From the NCBI RefSeq assembly GCF_002934455.1, contig NZ_PTIR01000024.1, forward strand, positions 1 to 64,000: 64,000 bases of DNA. The letters run 5' to 3'. The position numbers and the translations under genes were made by a program. Every line of letters starts with the position of its first letter. The first letter of the stretch is position 1. Below are positions 17,696-27,680 of this stretch, piece by piece. Under the pieces are notes generated by a model. The model saw only the letters and a program-made list of their open reading frames with translations. It searched no databases and was not told the DNA's origin. This DNA is from Trinickia symbiotica (GTDB lineage Bacteria; Pseudomonadota; Gammaproteobacteria; Burkholderiales; Burkholderiaceae).

Positions 17696-18550
17696 TCAAC
17701 GCAGCTCGAGAACGATCGGCTGGTGATCCGACGCGCGCGTCGCGCCATCGATCTCGCAGCGTTGAAGCCGGCTCGTCAGGTCTTCGGTGATGAAGACGAA
17801 ATCGCAAGCGATCGGCCCAGACGACCATTGCTCCACGTCATAGACGCCTGCTGTTGGCGGTGGCGTATGTCCCGGGTGAAGCGTTGTCCACGCGTCGACG
17901 AAGCCGGGTGCGCCCGCCAGCGGCGCAACGAACCGCTGATAAGCTTCCGAGCCGAACTCGCTGTTGAAGTCGCCGCAGACGATTGCGCTCACGGGTCGCG
18001 CGGTCCCGGCGAACGGACCGGTCGCATTTTCAGCCGGCGCGGGATGTGCGGCATGCCCGGCCGCTTCGAGCTGCAATCGCCTCAAGTCGTCCACTTGCGC
18101 GACGCGCTGCTTGAGCGAATAGTATTCGAGGTGGGTGACGATGATGCGCAACGGCTCGATGGGCGTGCGCACCACGGCCTCGAGCGCAACGCGTTGCATC
18201 GACGGAGTGTTCTCGTCGGCTGGCCACGGCAATGTATGACGAATGACTTGCTCGACGGGCAAGCGCGTGGCGAGCGCGTTGCCGAATTGCCGACGCGCGC
18301 CGCCCGGCACGAGCGGCGGCAGGTCGGCGCCGATCGCTTCGAGCACTGTGAAGCCGGGCAAAGCGGCGGCGAGCTCGGCGAACTGATCGTCGGAGGGGCC
18401 GCCCGGAAGCGAACGGAAGCCGCGCGTGACTTCTTGCAGCGCCAGCACGTCGAAATCGACGATCCGGCGCGCCTCGTCGAGCGTTCGGCCCAGATCGACC
18501 ACGCCGCTTGCATCGCGTCCCCATTGGATATTCCAGCTTAGCAATCGCAT
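17696..18550 (-). CDS. Endonuclease/exonuclease/phosphatase family protein
   Basis: 284-residue EEP-fold metal-dependent hydrolase. Signatures are LLSWNIQWG at the N-terminus, the metal-ligand glutamate in [24 protein letters not shown], the [15 protein letters not shown] motif and the C-terminal ASDHQPIV with the catalytic Asp-His pair. Members include DNA-repair exonucleases, nucleases and sphingomyelinase-like phosphodiesterases. No signal peptide is visible, so a cytosolic nuclease or phosphodiesterase is favoured. It is divergent from rlmD with 81 bp between the starts. Confidence 0.87.
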   Translation of the reverse strand: MRLLSWNIQWGRDASGVVDLGRTLDEARRIVDFDVLALQEVTRGFRSLPGGPSDDQFAELAAALPGFTVLEAIGADLPPLVPGGARRQFGNALATRLPVEQVIRHTLPWPADENTPSMQRVALEAVVRTPIEPLRIIVTHLEYYSLKQRVAQVDDLRRLQLEAAGHAAHPAPAENATGPFAGTARPVSAIVCGDFNSEFGSEAYQRFVAPLAGAPGFVDAWTTLHPGHTPPPTAGVYDVEQWSSGPIACDFVFITEDLTSRLQRCEIDGATRASDHQPIVLELR

Positions 18551-18588
18551 CTCGTTCCTCCGCGCGCCGTCGCGAGGCGCCGTTCGTC

Positions 18589-18594
18589 TACAAT
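18589..18594 (+). promoter_or_regulatory. Candidate -10 element for rlmD
   Basis: TACAAT lies 37 bp before the rlmD GTG in the divergent gap shared with the EEP-fold gene. A transcript would start near 18601 with a leader of about 30 nt. No clear -35 match is seen. Confidence 0.35.
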
Positions 18595-18631
18595 CTCGCC
18601 TTTCGTTCCACGTCCGTCAGGAAAAAAGCAG

Positions 18632-20047
18632 GTGTCCGACTCTCCCCGCCATCCCGTTCAGTCGCTCAAAAACGCTGTATCGGCTCAAGCCGCTCCGGCC
18701 GAGTCCGTCCGCGCCCCAATTATCGAGGTGGACTCCCTCGACATGGAGGCGCGCGGCGTGGGACGTCTGAAGACGGAGACGGGCGAGCCCGGCAAGGTCA
18801 TTTTCGTCGAAGGCGCCTTGCCTGGCGAGCGCGTGACTTATTCGAGCTATCGCAAGAAGCCGAGCTTCGAGCAGGCCCAGGTCGTCGATGTGCTGCGCGA
18901 GAGCGTAATGCGAACGACGCCGCGCTGTCGCTTTTTCGGCACCTGCGGCGGATGTTCGATGCAGCACCTCGATGCGCGCGCGCAAATCGCGGTCAAGCAG
19001 CGCGTGCTCGAAGACGATCTCTGGCATCTCGCCAAAGTGCGGGCCGAGACCGTGTTCCGCCCGATTCAAGGTCCTTCGTGGGGATACCGTTATCGGGCAC
19101 GCCTGACCGTCCGCCACGTGGCGAAGAAGGGCGGCGTGCTCGTCGGGTTCCACGAGAAAAGAAGCAGCTATGTGGCCGATATGACGAGCTGTGAAGTCCT
19201 GCCGCCGCATGTTTCCGATTTACTGGTGCCGCTGCGACGGCTCGTCGAGAGCCTGACCATTCGTGACCGGCTGCCGCAGATTGAAGTCGCCGTCGGCTCG
19301 AGCGTGACAGCGCTCGTGCTACGCGTACTGGAGCCGCTCACCGCGGACGACGAGGAGCGGGTGCGCGCGTTCGCCGACGAGCACGGCGTGCAGTTCTGGC
19401 TTCAACCGAAGGGGCCGGACACGGCGGTGCCATTTCATCCGCTCGACGTCGAGCTGGACTATACATTGCCCGAGTTCGGGATCCGGATGCCGTTCAAGCC
19501 GACGGATTTCACGCAGGTGAATCATGCGATCAACCGCGTGCTCGTCGGCCGCGCCCTGCGGCTGCTGGCGCCGGCGCGCGGCGACCGCGTGCTCGATCTT
19601 TTTTGCGGGCTCGGCAACTTCACGCTGCCGCTTGCGCGTCTCGCGCGTGAGGTCGTGGGCATCGAAGGCAGCGAGACCCTGACGGCGCGCGCGCTCGCGA
19701 ACGCCAAGCAAAACGGCGTCGACGGACATACGACGTTCGCGTGCCGAAACCTGTTCGAGATCACCGCCGACGACCTGCGCGCGTTGGGCGCATTCGAGAA
19801 GTTCCTCATCGATCCACCGCGCGAGGGGGCGCTTGCCGTATCGAAGGCGCTGGCGGAGATTGCGCAAAGCGGAGGTGGGCCGATGCCGGCGCGTATCGTC
19901 TACGTTTCGTGCAATCCGGCGACGCTCGCGCGCGACGCAGGCCTGCTCGTGCACGAAGCCGGCTATCGCTTGAAGGGCGCAGGGGTCGTCAACATGTTTC
20001 CACACACGTCTCACGTCGAATCGATCGCTCTCTTCGAACGCGGTTGA
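18632..20047 (+). CDS. rlmD: 23S rRNA (uracil(1939)-C(5))-methyltransferase RlmD
   Basis: 471-residue RumA-type enzyme that makes m5U1939 in 23S rRNA. A TRAM-like RNA-binding domain lies about residues 28-90. Iron-sulfur cysteines are C99, C105 and C108 ([12 protein letters not shown]), with a fourth in DMTSCEV. The SAM motif is [17 protein letters not shown], followed by LIDPPREGA and the catalytic [11 protein letters not shown]. Translation begins with GTG at 18632. It is longer than E. coli RlmD (433), mainly at the N-terminus. A strong bidirectional terminator follows. Confidence 0.95.
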   Translation: MSDSPRHPVQSLKNAVSAQAAPAESVRAPIIEVDSLDMEARGVGRLKTETGEPGKVIFVEGALPGERVTYSSYRKKPSFEQAQVVDVLRESVMRTTPRCRFFGTCGGCSMQHLDARAQIAVKQRVLEDDLWHLAKVRAETVFRPIQGPSWGYRYRARLTVRHVAKKGGVLVGFHEKRSSYVADMTSCEVLPPHVSDLLVPLRRLVESLTIRDRLPQIEVAVGSSVTALVLRVLEPLTADDEERVRAFADEHGVQFWLQPKGPDTAVPFHPLDVELDYTLPEFGIRMPFKPTDFTQVNHAINRVLVGRALRLLAPARGDRVLDLFCGLGNFTLPLARLAREVVGIEGSETLTARALANAKQNGVDGHTTFACRNLFEITADDLRALGAFEKFLIDPPREGALAVSKALAEIAQSGGGPMPARIVYVSCNPATLARDAGLLVHEAGYRLKGAGVVNMFPHTSHVESIALFERG

Positions 20048-20071
20048 CGGCGAGCAGCGCGGCGAACGCAT

Positions 20072-20102
20072 AAAAAAACCGGCCCGAAGGCCGGTTTTTT
20101 TT
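20072..20102. terminator. Bidirectional Rho-independent terminator between rlmD and the Bax1-I gene
   Basis: CCGGCC-CGAA-GGCCGG (20079-20094) is flanked by seven A and eight T, so it works for both convergent genes. Confidence 0.92.
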
Positions 20103-20115
20103 ACCGCGGTCGCGG

Positions 20116-20814
20116 TCAGTTGCGGTTGCCGCCGAAGATGCCGAGCAGCGACAAGAGGTTCACGAACACGTTGTAGAGATCGAGGTAGATCGCAAGCGTG
20201 GCCGTGATGTAGTTCGTCTCGCCGCCGTTCACGACGCGCTGGACATCGAACAGCATGTAGGCCGAGAAAATGGCGATCGCGAGGACCGACACCGTCAGCA
20301 TCAGCGCCGGCAGGTGCAGGAACATGTTCGCCACCATGGCGAGCAGCAGCACGATCACGCCGACGAAGAGCCACTTGCCGAGACCGGAGAAGTCGCGCTT
20401 GCTGACCGTGGCGATCGTCGCCATCGCAGTGAAGATCACGCCCGTGCCGCCGAATGCGAGCATGATGAGCGACGGCCCGTTCGAGAAACCGAGGATGAAG
20501 GCCAGGAGGCGCGACAGCATCAGCCCCATGAAGAACGTGAAGCCGAGCAGCACGACGACGCCGACGCTGCTGTTTTTCGTCCGCTCGATCGCGAACATGA
20601 AGCCGAACGCGATCGCGAAGAACGCCAGCAGGCTCATGGCCGGACTCGTCGCCGCAAAGAGCGAGAAGCCCGTCACGACACCGACCCACGCTCCGAGTAC
20701 CGTCGGCACCATCGACAGCGCGAGCAGCCAATAAGTGTTCCGTAGCACGCGATTGCGCGTTTCCGCCGTGGCGATGGCGCCGCCGCGGCCGAAGTTGTAC
20801 GGATAGTCGTTCAT
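20116..20814 (-). CDS. Bax inhibitor-1 / YccA family membrane protein
   Basis: 232-residue protein with seven hydrophobic segments and the family features RNTYWLLALSMVPTVLG at the start and DVQRVVNGGETNYITATLAIYLDLYNVFVNLL at the end, including the paired aspartates proposed to form a pH-gated calcium leak in bacterial homologues. In E. coli the relative YccA is a substrate and modulator of the FtsH protease, whose HflKC partners are encoded later in this window. The start at 20814 follows AAGGAGAAAGC; an upstream ORF extension to 20949 is not supported. Confidence 0.92.
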   Translation of the reverse strand: MNDYPYNFGRGGAIATAETRNRVLRNTYWLLALSMVPTVLGAWVGVVTGFSLFAATSPAMSLLAFFAIAFGFMFAIERTKNSSVGVVVLLGFTFFMGLMLSRLLAFILGFSNGPSLIMLAFGGTGVIFTAMATIATVSKRDFSGLGKWLFVGVIVLLLAMVANMFLHLPALMLTVSVLAIAIFSAYMLFDVQRVVNGGETNYITATLAIYLDLYNVFVNLLSLLGIFGGNRN

Positions 20815-21052
20815 GCTTTCTCCTTGCGTAAGACGCAGTAACGTTCGACGATGCCCGGGCGCCCAACGCGGCCCATTTCTTCGGCATCCCGACACTAAGA
20901 TAAGTACCGGCCGCCGGAGTTTCAACGTCTCGTGGTCTCTTTCGAGCAAATTTCGAGCGTTTTCAGACGCGCTGACCTCTCCCGCGGCTCGTCACTGCTT
21001 CAGACCTTTCACGGGAGAAAGGGTTCGATCGCAATCATACACCGGAACATGC

Positions 21053-21104
21053 TACAATTGCAGATTCGTTAAGATTCGTAACCCCTTAATTTTTTGGAGT
21101 TTTT
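21053..21104 (+). promoter_or_regulatory. Candidate ndk -10 element and leader
   Basis: TACAAT (21053-21058) is followed by two tandem copies of AGATTCGTNA (21062-21081) and an AT-rich stretch ending in TTTTTTGGAGTTTTT before the ATG. GGAG five bases from the start is a clear ribosome-binding site. The function of the tandem decamers is unknown. Confidence 0.4.
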
Positions 21105-21530
21105 ATGGCGATCGAGCGTACCCTGTCGATTATCAAGCCCGATGCGGTGGCAAAGAACGTGATTGGTCAGATCTACAGCCGCTTCGAGAACGCGGGCTTG
21201 AAGGTCATCGCCGCTCGCATGGTGCATCTTTCGCGCGCCGACGCGGAAAAATTCTACGCCGTTCACGCGGCGCGGCCGTTCTTCAAGGATCTCGTCGAAT
21301 TCATGATCTCGGGCCCGGTCATGGTCCAGGTTCTCGAGGGTGAGGACGCGATCACGAAGAACCGCGACCTCATGGGCGCGACCGATCCGAAGAAGGCGGA
21401 AAAGGGCACCATCCGCGCGGACTTTGCCGACAGCATCGATGCCAATGCGGTGCACGGCTCCGATGCGCCCGAAACGGCACGCGTCGAAATCGCCTTCTTC
21501 TTCCCCGAGGCCAACGTCTACTCGCGCTGA
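21105..21530 (+). CDS. ndk: Nucleoside diphosphate kinase
   Basis: 141-residue enzyme that equilibrates NTPs and NDPs through a phosphohistidine. It starts [28 protein letters not shown] and carries the active-site histidine at about position 117 in [12 protein letters not shown]. The length is typical of the bacterial tetrameric form. A strong GGAG site precedes the ATG. It is the first gene of the conserved block that continues with rlmN, rodZ and ispG. Confidence 0.98.
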   Translation: MAIERTLSIIKPDAVAKNVIGQIYSRFENAGLKVIAARMVHLSRADAEKFYAVHAARPFFKDLVEFMISGPVMVQVLEGEDAITKNRDLMGATDPKKAEKGTIRADFADSIDANAVHGSDAPETARVEIAFFFPEANVYSR

Positions 21531-21684
21531 TTCGCGCGGGTCGCGCGCCGAAACGGCACCGGGCCGCATCGGCGCGAACACGGACATGGGCGCGCTTTCG
21601 CGCCCACCGCGCACCGGAATCATCACCGCGGGTGCGACGGCATGCGCAATGCGGCACCGGGGTACTGAAACAGCAGGATCCGAC

Positions 21685-22821
21685 ATGACGAGCAGTTCCA
21701 CCGTCAACCTTCTCGACCTCGACGCTCCGGGGCTCGTCGCTTATTGCGAGAGCCTCGGCGAGAAGTCGTTTCGCGCGAAGCAGCTGCAGCGCTGGATCCA
21801 CCAGTACAACGCGGCCGATTTCGACGGCATGACCGACCTCGCGAAGTCGCTGCGCGAGAAGCTGAAAGGGCGCGCGACAATCACGATGCCGCCCGTCGTA
21901 AGCGATCATCTCTCGGCCGACGGCACGCGCAAATGGCTCGTCGACGTCGGCAACGGGAACGCGGTGGAAACCGTGTTCATCCCGGAGGAAACGCGCGGCA
22001 CGCTTTGTGTGTCATCGCAGGCCGGGTGTGCCGTCAACTGCCGGTTCTGCTCGACGGGCAAGCAGGGCTTTTCCCGCAATCTCACCACGGCGGAAATCAT
22101 CGGTCAGCTGCGCATGGCGGAATTCGCGCTGCGGGCGTCGCGGGGCGGGCAGCCAACCGAGGGCAAGGGCGAGCGCGTGATCACGAACGTCGTGATGATG
22201 GGCATGGGAGAGCCGCTGCTCAACTACGATGCGCTCGTTCCGGCGCTATCGCTCATGCTCGATGACAATGCGTACGGACTGTCGCGCCGCCGCGTGACGG
22301 TGTCGACTTCGGGGGTGGTGCCGATGATGGACCGACTCGGCGCCGACTTGCCGGTGGCGCTCGCGGTCTCGCTGCATGCGCCCAACGATGCGCTGCGCGA
22401 CGAGCTCGTGCCGCTCAACAGGAAGTACCCGCTCGCCGAGCTGATGGCGGCCTGCCGCCGCTATTTGCGCGTCGCGCCGCGCGATTTCATCACGTTCGAA
22501 TACTGCATGCTCGACGGCGTCAACGACACCGACGCGCACGCGCGCGAGTTGCTCGCCGTGACGGCCGATGTCCCGTGCAAATTCAACTTGATTCCGTTCA
22601 ATCCGTTCCCGGAATCGGGCCTGATCCGCTCGAAGCCGGAGCGAATCAAGCGGTTTGCCGAAATCCTGATCGACGCGGGCATCGTGACGACGGTGCGCAA
22701 GACGCGCGGCGACGACATCGATGCGGCGTGTGGGCAGCTTGCGGGGGCCGTCAAGGACCGGACGCGGCTTGCCCAGCGAACGGGGCGCGCAAGCAAGGTC
22801 ATCGAAGTGCATCGCGCTTGA
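21685..22821 (+). CDS. rlmN: Dual-specificity RNA methyltransferase RlmN
   Basis: 378-residue radical SAM enzyme that makes m2A2503 in 23S rRNA and m2A37 in some tRNAs. An N-terminal accessory domain ([20 protein letters not shown]) is followed by the cluster motif CAVNCRFC (within [20 protein letters not shown]), [22 protein letters not shown] and the C-terminal [18 protein letters not shown] that carries the methyl-carrier cysteine. The start at 21685 follows AGGATCCGAC; the ORF extension into ndk is spurious. The next gene in most relatives would be pilF/pilW, which is missing here. Confidence 0.96.
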   Translation: MTSSSTVNLLDLDAPGLVAYCESLGEKSFRAKQLQRWIHQYNAADFDGMTDLAKSLREKLKGRATITMPPVVSDHLSADGTRKWLVDVGNGNAVETVFIPEETRGTLCVSSQAGCAVNCRFCSTGKQGFSRNLTTAEIIGQLRMAEFALRASRGGQPTEGKGERVITNVVMMGMGEPLLNYDALVPALSLMLDDNAYGLSRRRVTVSTSGVVPMMDRLGADLPVALAVSLHAPNDALRDELVPLNRKYPLAELMAACRRYLRVAPRDFITFEYCMLDGVNDTDAHARELLAVTADVPCKFNLIPFNPFPESGLIRSKPERIKRFAEILIDAGIVTTVRKTRGDDIDAACGQLAGAVKDRTRLAQRTGRASKVIEVHRA

Positions 22822-22889
22822 GTCCGGTCTTATTGCCGAGCGGCGGGGCGGACCGGGGCGCTCCGGCGAATCGCGCCGGACGGGATGCG

Positions 22890-23027
22890 ATGAATGAAAG
22901 AAGTAAGATGAAAGCGGTACGAACTACCGCACTTTGTTATAAACGGTCTGCGAATCCGGAGGCGGGGGTGAAAACCGGCCGGGACGCACAGGTGGAAAGA
23001 ATCGACGCGAGGATCAGGGATGAGTGA
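22890..23027 (+). CDS. Short ORF overlapping rodZ; possible deletion remnant of pilF
   Basis: A 45-codon ORF (ATG at 22890 or 22908) whose stop overlaps the first codons of rodZ as ATGAGTGA. It has no lipobox, no TPR motif and many basic residues. It occupies the place where relatives carry the TPR lipoprotein gene pilF/pilW. One reading is that an internal deletion joined the start of that gene to its last codons; the other is chance. No strong ribosome-binding site is seen. It may still couple translation into rodZ. Confidence 0.25.
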   Translation: MNERSKMKAVRTTALCYKRSANPEAGVKTGRDAQVERIDARIRDE

Positions 23028-24213
23028 GCCGCAGCAGCAGGAAAATGAGGGCACTCAGACGAGCGTAGGACTATCGGGGTCAGTCGGCGCCGGCGGCAAT
23101 GGCGCACTGCGAAGCGCGCAGGCGACCGGGCCTGCGTTTTTCGACACGCTCGCCGCGGCCGGGATGCGCCTTGCGCAGCTGCGCGAGGCAAAGGGCTGGT
23201 CGATCGACGACGTATCGGCGCGGCTGAAGGTGCCGGTGCCGAAGATGCGCGCGCTCGAGGCGGGAGACATCAGCCAACTGCCCGGCACGACGTTCGCGCT
23301 CGGCGTGGTGCGCAGCTACGCGAAAATGCTGGGAGTCGATCCGGCGCCGTTCGCACAGGCGTTGCGACGCGACAAAGGTGAGCCGGAGCCGGATCTCTCG
23401 ATGCCGGCCTCGACGGGCACGGACTTGCCGCGGGGCCGCGTATCGGTGTCCCTCGGCGGCACGCCACGTCATCGCTCCTGGTGGTGGGGCGTCGCGGCGG
23501 TCATCGTCGCGCTGATCGCCCTCGTGATGTGGCGCAGCGGCGGCGAATCGCCGGCTTGGCTTGCGCGCCTGAAGGCGAGCGCCAACGGGAGCGCCGTCGC
23601 CTCGGGGGAGGCCTCGGCGACCGCGGGGCAAGGGCAGAACGTCGCATCGGGGACGGCGATCGTCGCCGATAACGGAGCGTCCGACGCGAACGCGGCGGGC
23701 GAGGCGGGCGCCGGTCAACTGGCGGCGGGCACGAATGCCGCGTCGACATCGACAGAAGGCGCCGCGGCGTCGGCGTCGCAGGCCGAAGCGGCGGCGCCCG
23801 GGGTGTCGACGCCGTCGGCAGTGGCCTCGAGTGTCGCCACGATGCCGGAGGCTTCCGCGGTGACGTCGCCGGCCAAGGCTGTCGCGGCCGCGCCAAGCTC
23901 GAGCGCAGCGCAGTCGCCGCAACCAGTAGCGATAAACGAAGCGTCCGGTGCAACGGTGGCGCCGGGCGTGTCGACGGTGGCCTTCACGGTCACGCAGGAT
24001 AGTTGGTTCAGCGTGCGGGACAAGAGCGGCAAGGAACTCTTCTCCGGTATTGTCCACGCGGGCGATACGAAGGAAATCCAGGGCGAAGAGCCCTTCAAGG
24101 TCGTGGCAGGCAATCGCGCGGGCGTCCAAACGGTGATGCTCGACGGCAAGCAGGTCGACGCGGCCAAGTACGGAACGGGTAAAGGCAACGTGTCGCGCTT
24201 CTCGTTGCCGTGA
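23020..24213 (+). CDS. rodZ: RodZ-like helix-turn-helix membrane protein
   Basis: 397-residue bitopic protein. The cytoplasmic N-terminus has a Cro/RodZ-type HTH (about 48-115: GMRLAQLREAKGWSIDDVSAR, DISQLPGTTFALGVVRSYAKMLGVDP). A single membrane helix lies near 152-172 (SWWWGVAAVIVALIALVMW). A long Ala/Ser/Thr-rich periplasmic linker and a C-terminal DUF4115 domain follow (TVAFTVTQDSWFSVRDKSGKEL to the end). RodZ links MreB filaments to the elongation machinery and sets rod shape. ispG follows, as in E. coli and Burkholderia. Confidence 0.88.
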   Translation: MSEPQQQENEGTQTSVGLSGSVGAGGNGALRSAQATGPAFFDTLAAAGMRLAQLREAKGWSIDDVSARLKVPVPKMRALEAGDISQLPGTTFALGVVRSYAKMLGVDPAPFAQALRRDKGEPEPDLSMPASTGTDLPRGRVSVSLGGTPRHRSWWWGVAAVIVALIALVMWRSGGESPAWLARLKASANGSAVASGEASATAGQGQNVASGTAIVADNGASDANAAGEAGAGQLAAGTNAASTSTEGAAASASQAEAAAPGVSTPSAVASSVATMPEASAVTSPAKAVAAAPSSSAAQSPQPVAINEASGATVAPGVSTVAFTVTQDSWFSVRDKSGKELFSGIVHAGDTKEIQGEEPFKVVAGNRAGVQTVMLDGKQVDAAKYGTGKGNVSRFSLP

Positions 24214-24310
24214 GGTCGAATGCGAGCGCCGGGCGGCTGAATTTCCGTGCGCTCGCTCTGAATGTGACGCGTCTCGCGAGCGCGCGGCGCAAGTGGCATA
24301 AACCGGACTA

Positions 24311-25624
24311 ATGGGTCTTTCGATGCAATCCGACAGCAGCAGCCAGATTTGTTCTTCAGAACCGGTTTTCGGCGGTCCAGCGCCACGTCGCGTGTCGCAT
24401 ACCGTCGACGTCCGCTGGGGCGGCCAGCTCGTCACCATCGGCGGCGACGCGCCGGTGCGCGTGCAGTCGATGACGAACACGGACACGGCCGATGCGATCG
24501 GCACGGCGATCCAGGTGAAGGAGCTCGCGCAGGCGGGCTCGGAGCTCGTACGCATCACGGTCAACACGCCCGAAGCGGCCGCGGCCGTTCCGGCGATTCG
24601 CGATCAGCTCGACCGTATGGGTGTCACGGTTCCGCTCGTTGGCGACTTCCATTACAACGGCCATCTGCTTTTGCGCGACTATCCGGCATGCGCCGAAGCG
24701 CTTTCGAAGTACCGGATCAACCCCGGCAACGTTGGGCAGGGCGCGAAGCGCGATACGCAGTTCGCGCAGATGATCGAGGCCGCGATCCGCTACGACAAGC
24801 CGGTGCGGATCGGCGTCAACTGGGGCAGCCTCGACCAGGATCTGCTCGCGCGGATGATGGACGAGAACGCCGCGCGCGCCGAGCCATGGGAATCGCAGAG
24901 CGTCATGTACGAGGCGCTGATCCAGTCGGCGATCGGCTCGGCCGAGCGCGCGGTCGAGCTCGGGCTCGCGCGTGACAGAATCGTGCTGTCGTGTAAGGTG
25001 AGCGGTGTCCAGGACCTCATTGCGGTCTATCGCGAGCTCGCGCGCCGCTGCCGCTTTGCGCTGCATCTGGGCCTCACCGAGGCCGGGATGGGCTCGAAGG
25101 GTATCGTCGCCTCGACGGCGGCCGTCGGCGTGCTGCTTCAGCAGGGCATCGGCGACACGATCCGCATTTCGCTCACGCCGGAGCCGGGCGCGCCGCGCAC
25201 GGGCGAAGTCGTCGTCGCTCAGGAGATCCTCCAGACGATGGGCCTTCGCTCGTTCACGCCGATGGTCATCGCCTGCCCGGGTTGCGGCCGGACGACGAGC
25301 ACGCTGTTCCAGGAGCTCGCGTCGCAGATCCAGAATTACCTGCGCGCGCAAATGCCGGTCTGGCGCGAACAGTATCCCGGCGTCGAGAAAATGCACGTCG
25401 CCGTCATGGGCTGCATCGTCAACGGGCCGGGCGAATCGAAGCACGCCAATATCGGCATCAGCTTGCCGGGCTCGGGCGAAAATCCCGCGGCCCCCGTGTT
25501 CATCGACGGCGAGAAGGTGAAGACGCTGCGCGGCGATCGCATCGCCGAAGAATTCCAGCAGATCGTGAGCGACTACGTCGAGCGCCGCTATGGGCGCGAG
25601 AGCGTTGCCGCGACCTCGCGTTAA
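24311..25624 (+). CDS. ispG: 4-hydroxy-3-methylbut-2-en-1-yl diphosphate synthase (flavodoxin)
   Basis: 437-residue [4Fe-4S] enzyme of the MEP isoprenoid pathway that converts MEcPP to HMBPP. Key segments are [14 protein letters not shown], the [12 protein letters not shown] strand, RINPGNVG and the cluster cysteines in [12 protein letters not shown] and [22 protein letters not shown]. It is longer than E. coli IspG (372), with inserts like those of beta-proteobacterial homologues. Translation may begin at 24311 or at the ATG at 24323. hisS begins 16 bp after the stop. Confidence 0.97.
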   Translation: MGLSMQSDSSSQICSSEPVFGGPAPRRVSHTVDVRWGGQLVTIGGDAPVRVQSMTNTDTADAIGTAIQVKELAQAGSELVRITVNTPEAAAAVPAIRDQLDRMGVTVPLVGDFHYNGHLLLRDYPACAEALSKYRINPGNVGQGAKRDTQFAQMIEAAIRYDKPVRIGVNWGSLDQDLLARMMDENAARAEPWESQSVMYEALIQSAIGSAERAVELGLARDRIVLSCKVSGVQDLIAVYRELARRCRFALHLGLTEAGMGSKGIVASTAAVGVLLQQGIGDTIRISLTPEPGAPRTGEVVVAQEILQTMGLRSFTPMVIACPGCGRTTSTLFQELASQIQNYLRAQMPVWREQYPGVEKMHVAVMGCIVNGPGESKHANIGISLPGSGENPAAPVFIDGEKVKTLRGDRIAEEFQQIVSDYVERRYGRESVAATSR

Positions 25625-25640
25625 CCGTCAACGAAGACAG

Positions 25641-26981
25641 ATGACAGAACAGAAACGAAAGCTCGAGAAACTGGCCGGCGTGAAGGGCATGAACGACGTC
25701 CTGCCGCAGGACGCCGCGCTTTGGGAGTTTTTCGAGTCCACCGTGAAGTCGATGCTGCGCGCGTACGGATACCAGAACATCCGCACGCCGATCGTCGAGC
25801 ACACGCAACTCTTCACACGCGGTATCGGCGAGGTAACCGATATCGTCGAGAAAGAGATGTACAGCTTCGTCGATTCGCTCAATGGCGAGCAATTGACGCT
25901 CAGGCCGGAGGGCACGGCCGCGGCGGTGCGTGCGACGATCGAGCACAACCTGCTCTACGATGGCCCGAAGCGGCTCTGGTACATCGGGCCGATGTTTCGT
26001 CACGAAAGACCGCAACGCGGGCGCTATCGCCAGTTCCATCAAGTCGGCGTGGAAGCGCTCGGCTTTGCCGGTCCCGATGCCGATGCGGAAATCATCCTCA
26101 TGTGTCAGCGGCTTTGGGACGATCTCGGACTCACGGGCATTCGCCTGGAGATCAACTCGCTCGGCCTCGCCGAAGAGCGCGCTCGGCATCGCGTCGAGCT
26201 CGTCTCATATCTCGAGAAGCACGTCGACGTGCTCGATGCCGATGCGACGCGGCGCCTCTACACGAATCCGCTGCGCGTGCTCGATACCAAGAATCCCGCG
26301 CTGCAGGAGATCGCGCGCAACGCGCCGAAGCTCGTCGATTTTCTCGGCGACGAGTCGCGCCAGCACTTCGAGGGGCTGCAGCGCCTCTTGAAGGCGAACA
26401 ACATCCCGTTCACGATCAATCCGCGGCTCGTGCGCGGTCTCGATTATTACAATCTGACCGTGTTCGAGTGGGTGACCGACAAGCTCGGCGCACAAGGGAC
26501 GGTTGCTGCCGGCGGGCGCTACGATCCGCTCATCGAGCAGTTGGGCGGCAAGCCGACGGCTGCTTGCGGGTGGGCGATGGGCGTCGAGCGGATTCTCGAG
26601 CTGCTGAAGGAAGACGACCTCGTGCCGCACGAAGAAGGGTGCGATGTCTATGTCGTGCACCAGGGCGATGCGGCCCGCGAGCAGGCTTTTATCATCGCCG
26701 AGCGCTTGCGCGACACCGGCCTGGACGTGATTCTCCATTGCAGCCCTGACGGCGCGCCGTCGAGCTTCAAGTCGCAAATGAAGCGCGCCGATGCGAGCGG
26801 CGCGGCGTTCGCGGTCATTCTCGGCGAAGACGAGATCGCCAGCGGCAACGTGGCCGTGAAGCCGCTGCGCGACACGAGCGGATCGGCCGAGAAAGGCGAA
26901 CAACGCACGGTGCCGGTCGAGAACTTGACCGAATTTCTAATCAATGCGATGGTTGCAACCGCCGAAGACGGCGAGGACTGA
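25641..26981 (+). CDS. hisS: Histidine--tRNA ligase
   Basis: 446-residue class II aminoacyl-tRNA synthetase. Motif 1 lies in the N-terminal region. Motif 2 surrounds [21 protein letters not shown]. The histidine-specific segment is [15 protein letters not shown], and motif 3 is [18 protein letters not shown]-terminal anticodon-binding domain follows ([21 protein letters not shown]). The start [19 protein letters not shown] at 25641 is favoured over an upstream ATG inside ispG. A distinct paralogue, HisZ, is encoded at 34882. yfgM begins five bases after the stop. Confidence 0.97.
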   Translation: MTEQKRKLEKLAGVKGMNDVLPQDAALWEFFESTVKSMLRAYGYQNIRTPIVEHTQLFTRGIGEVTDIVEKEMYSFVDSLNGEQLTLRPEGTAAAVRATIEHNLLYDGPKRLWYIGPMFRHERPQRGRYRQFHQVGVEALGFAGPDADAEIILMCQRLWDDLGLTGIRLEINSLGLAEERARHRVELVSYLEKHVDVLDADATRRLYTNPLRVLDTKNPALQEIARNAPKLVDFLGDESRQHFEGLQRLLKANNIPFTINPRLVRGLDYYNLTVFEWVTDKLGAQGTVAAGGRYDPLIEQLGGKPTAACGWAMGVERILELLKEDDLVPHEEGCDVYVVHQGDAAREQAFIIAERLRDTGLDVILHCSPDGAPSSFKSQMKRADASGAAFAVILGEDEIASGNVAVKPLRDTSGSAEKGEQRTVPVENLTEFLINAMVATAEDGED

Positions 26982-26986
26982 CGCGC

Positions 26987-27616
26987 ATGAGTTATCACGA
27001 CGAACAAGAATCGATTGAAAGCTTCAAGGCTTGGTGGGCACAGTGGGGGAATGCGGCGACGTGGGTCGTGCTCATTGCACTGATCGCCGCCGCGGCCTGG
27101 AATGGCTGGAACTACTGGCAGCGGCGCGAGGCCGCGCAGGCCGCCATTCTGTACGAGCAGGTGCAGCAGGCTGTCGCGACGAAGAACAAGGCCGATGTCG
27201 CGCGAGACGCGGCGGACATGGAATCGCGTCACGGCGGCACCGCCTACGGGCAAATGACGGCGCTTGCCGCTGCCAAGGCGCTTTACGAAGCGGGCGATAC
27301 GGCCGGCGCCAAGGCGCAGCTGCAATGGGCCGTCGATCACGCGAAGGACGACGAGTACAAGGAAATCGCGAGGCTGCGTCTCGCCGCGGTTCTGCTCGAC
27401 GAGAAGTCGTACGATGCGGGGCTCGCGCTGTTGGCCGGAACGCCGCCCGAAGGATTCAAGGGCGTCGTCGCGGACCGTCGTGGCGATCTGCTCGCGGCCG
27501 CCGGCAAACGTGACGATGCGCGCGCCGCTTATCAGCTTGCGCTCGATTCGCTCGCGAAAAACGATACCGCCGGCCGTCAGCTGATCCAATTCAAGCTCGA
27601 TGCGCTCGGCAGCTGA
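26987..27616 (+). CDS. yfgM: YfgM family tetratricopeptide membrane protein
   Basis: 209-residue inner-membrane protein. A short cytoplasmic N-terminus (MSYHDEQESIESFKAWW) precedes one membrane helix at about residues 24-44 (ATWVVLIALIAAAAWNGWNYW). The rest is a periplasmic TPR-like domain rich in Ala helices. E. coli YfgM associates with the SecYEG translocon and PpiD and helps periplasmic folding. The hisS-yfgM-bamB-der order is conserved, and it is separated from hisS by only five bases, so it is almost certainly in the same operon. Confidence 0.92.
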   Translation: MSYHDEQESIESFKAWWAQWGNAATWVVLIALIAAAAWNGWNYWQRREAAQAAILYEQVQQAVATKNKADVARDAADMESRHGGTAYGQMTALAAAKALYEAGDTAGAKAQLQWAVDHAKDDEYKEIARLRLAAVLLDEKSYDAGLALLAGTPPEGFKGVVADRRGDLLAAAGKRDDARAAYQLALDSLAKNDTAGRQLIQFKLDALGS

Positions 27617-27680
27617 AGCAGCGCCTTCGCGACGCCGTTCGCTACACATTGACCCATTCCTGACGATGCTTCGCCCAACG

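Noticed and set aside
19319-20887. 522-codon minus-strand ORF across rlmD and the Bax inhibitor-like gene
   Set aside because: It runs through a bidirectional terminator and antisense to RlmD; its residues look random compared with the real genes.
24356-25444. 362-codon minus-strand ORF opposite ispG
   Set aside because: Shadow of IspG without any conserved motif.
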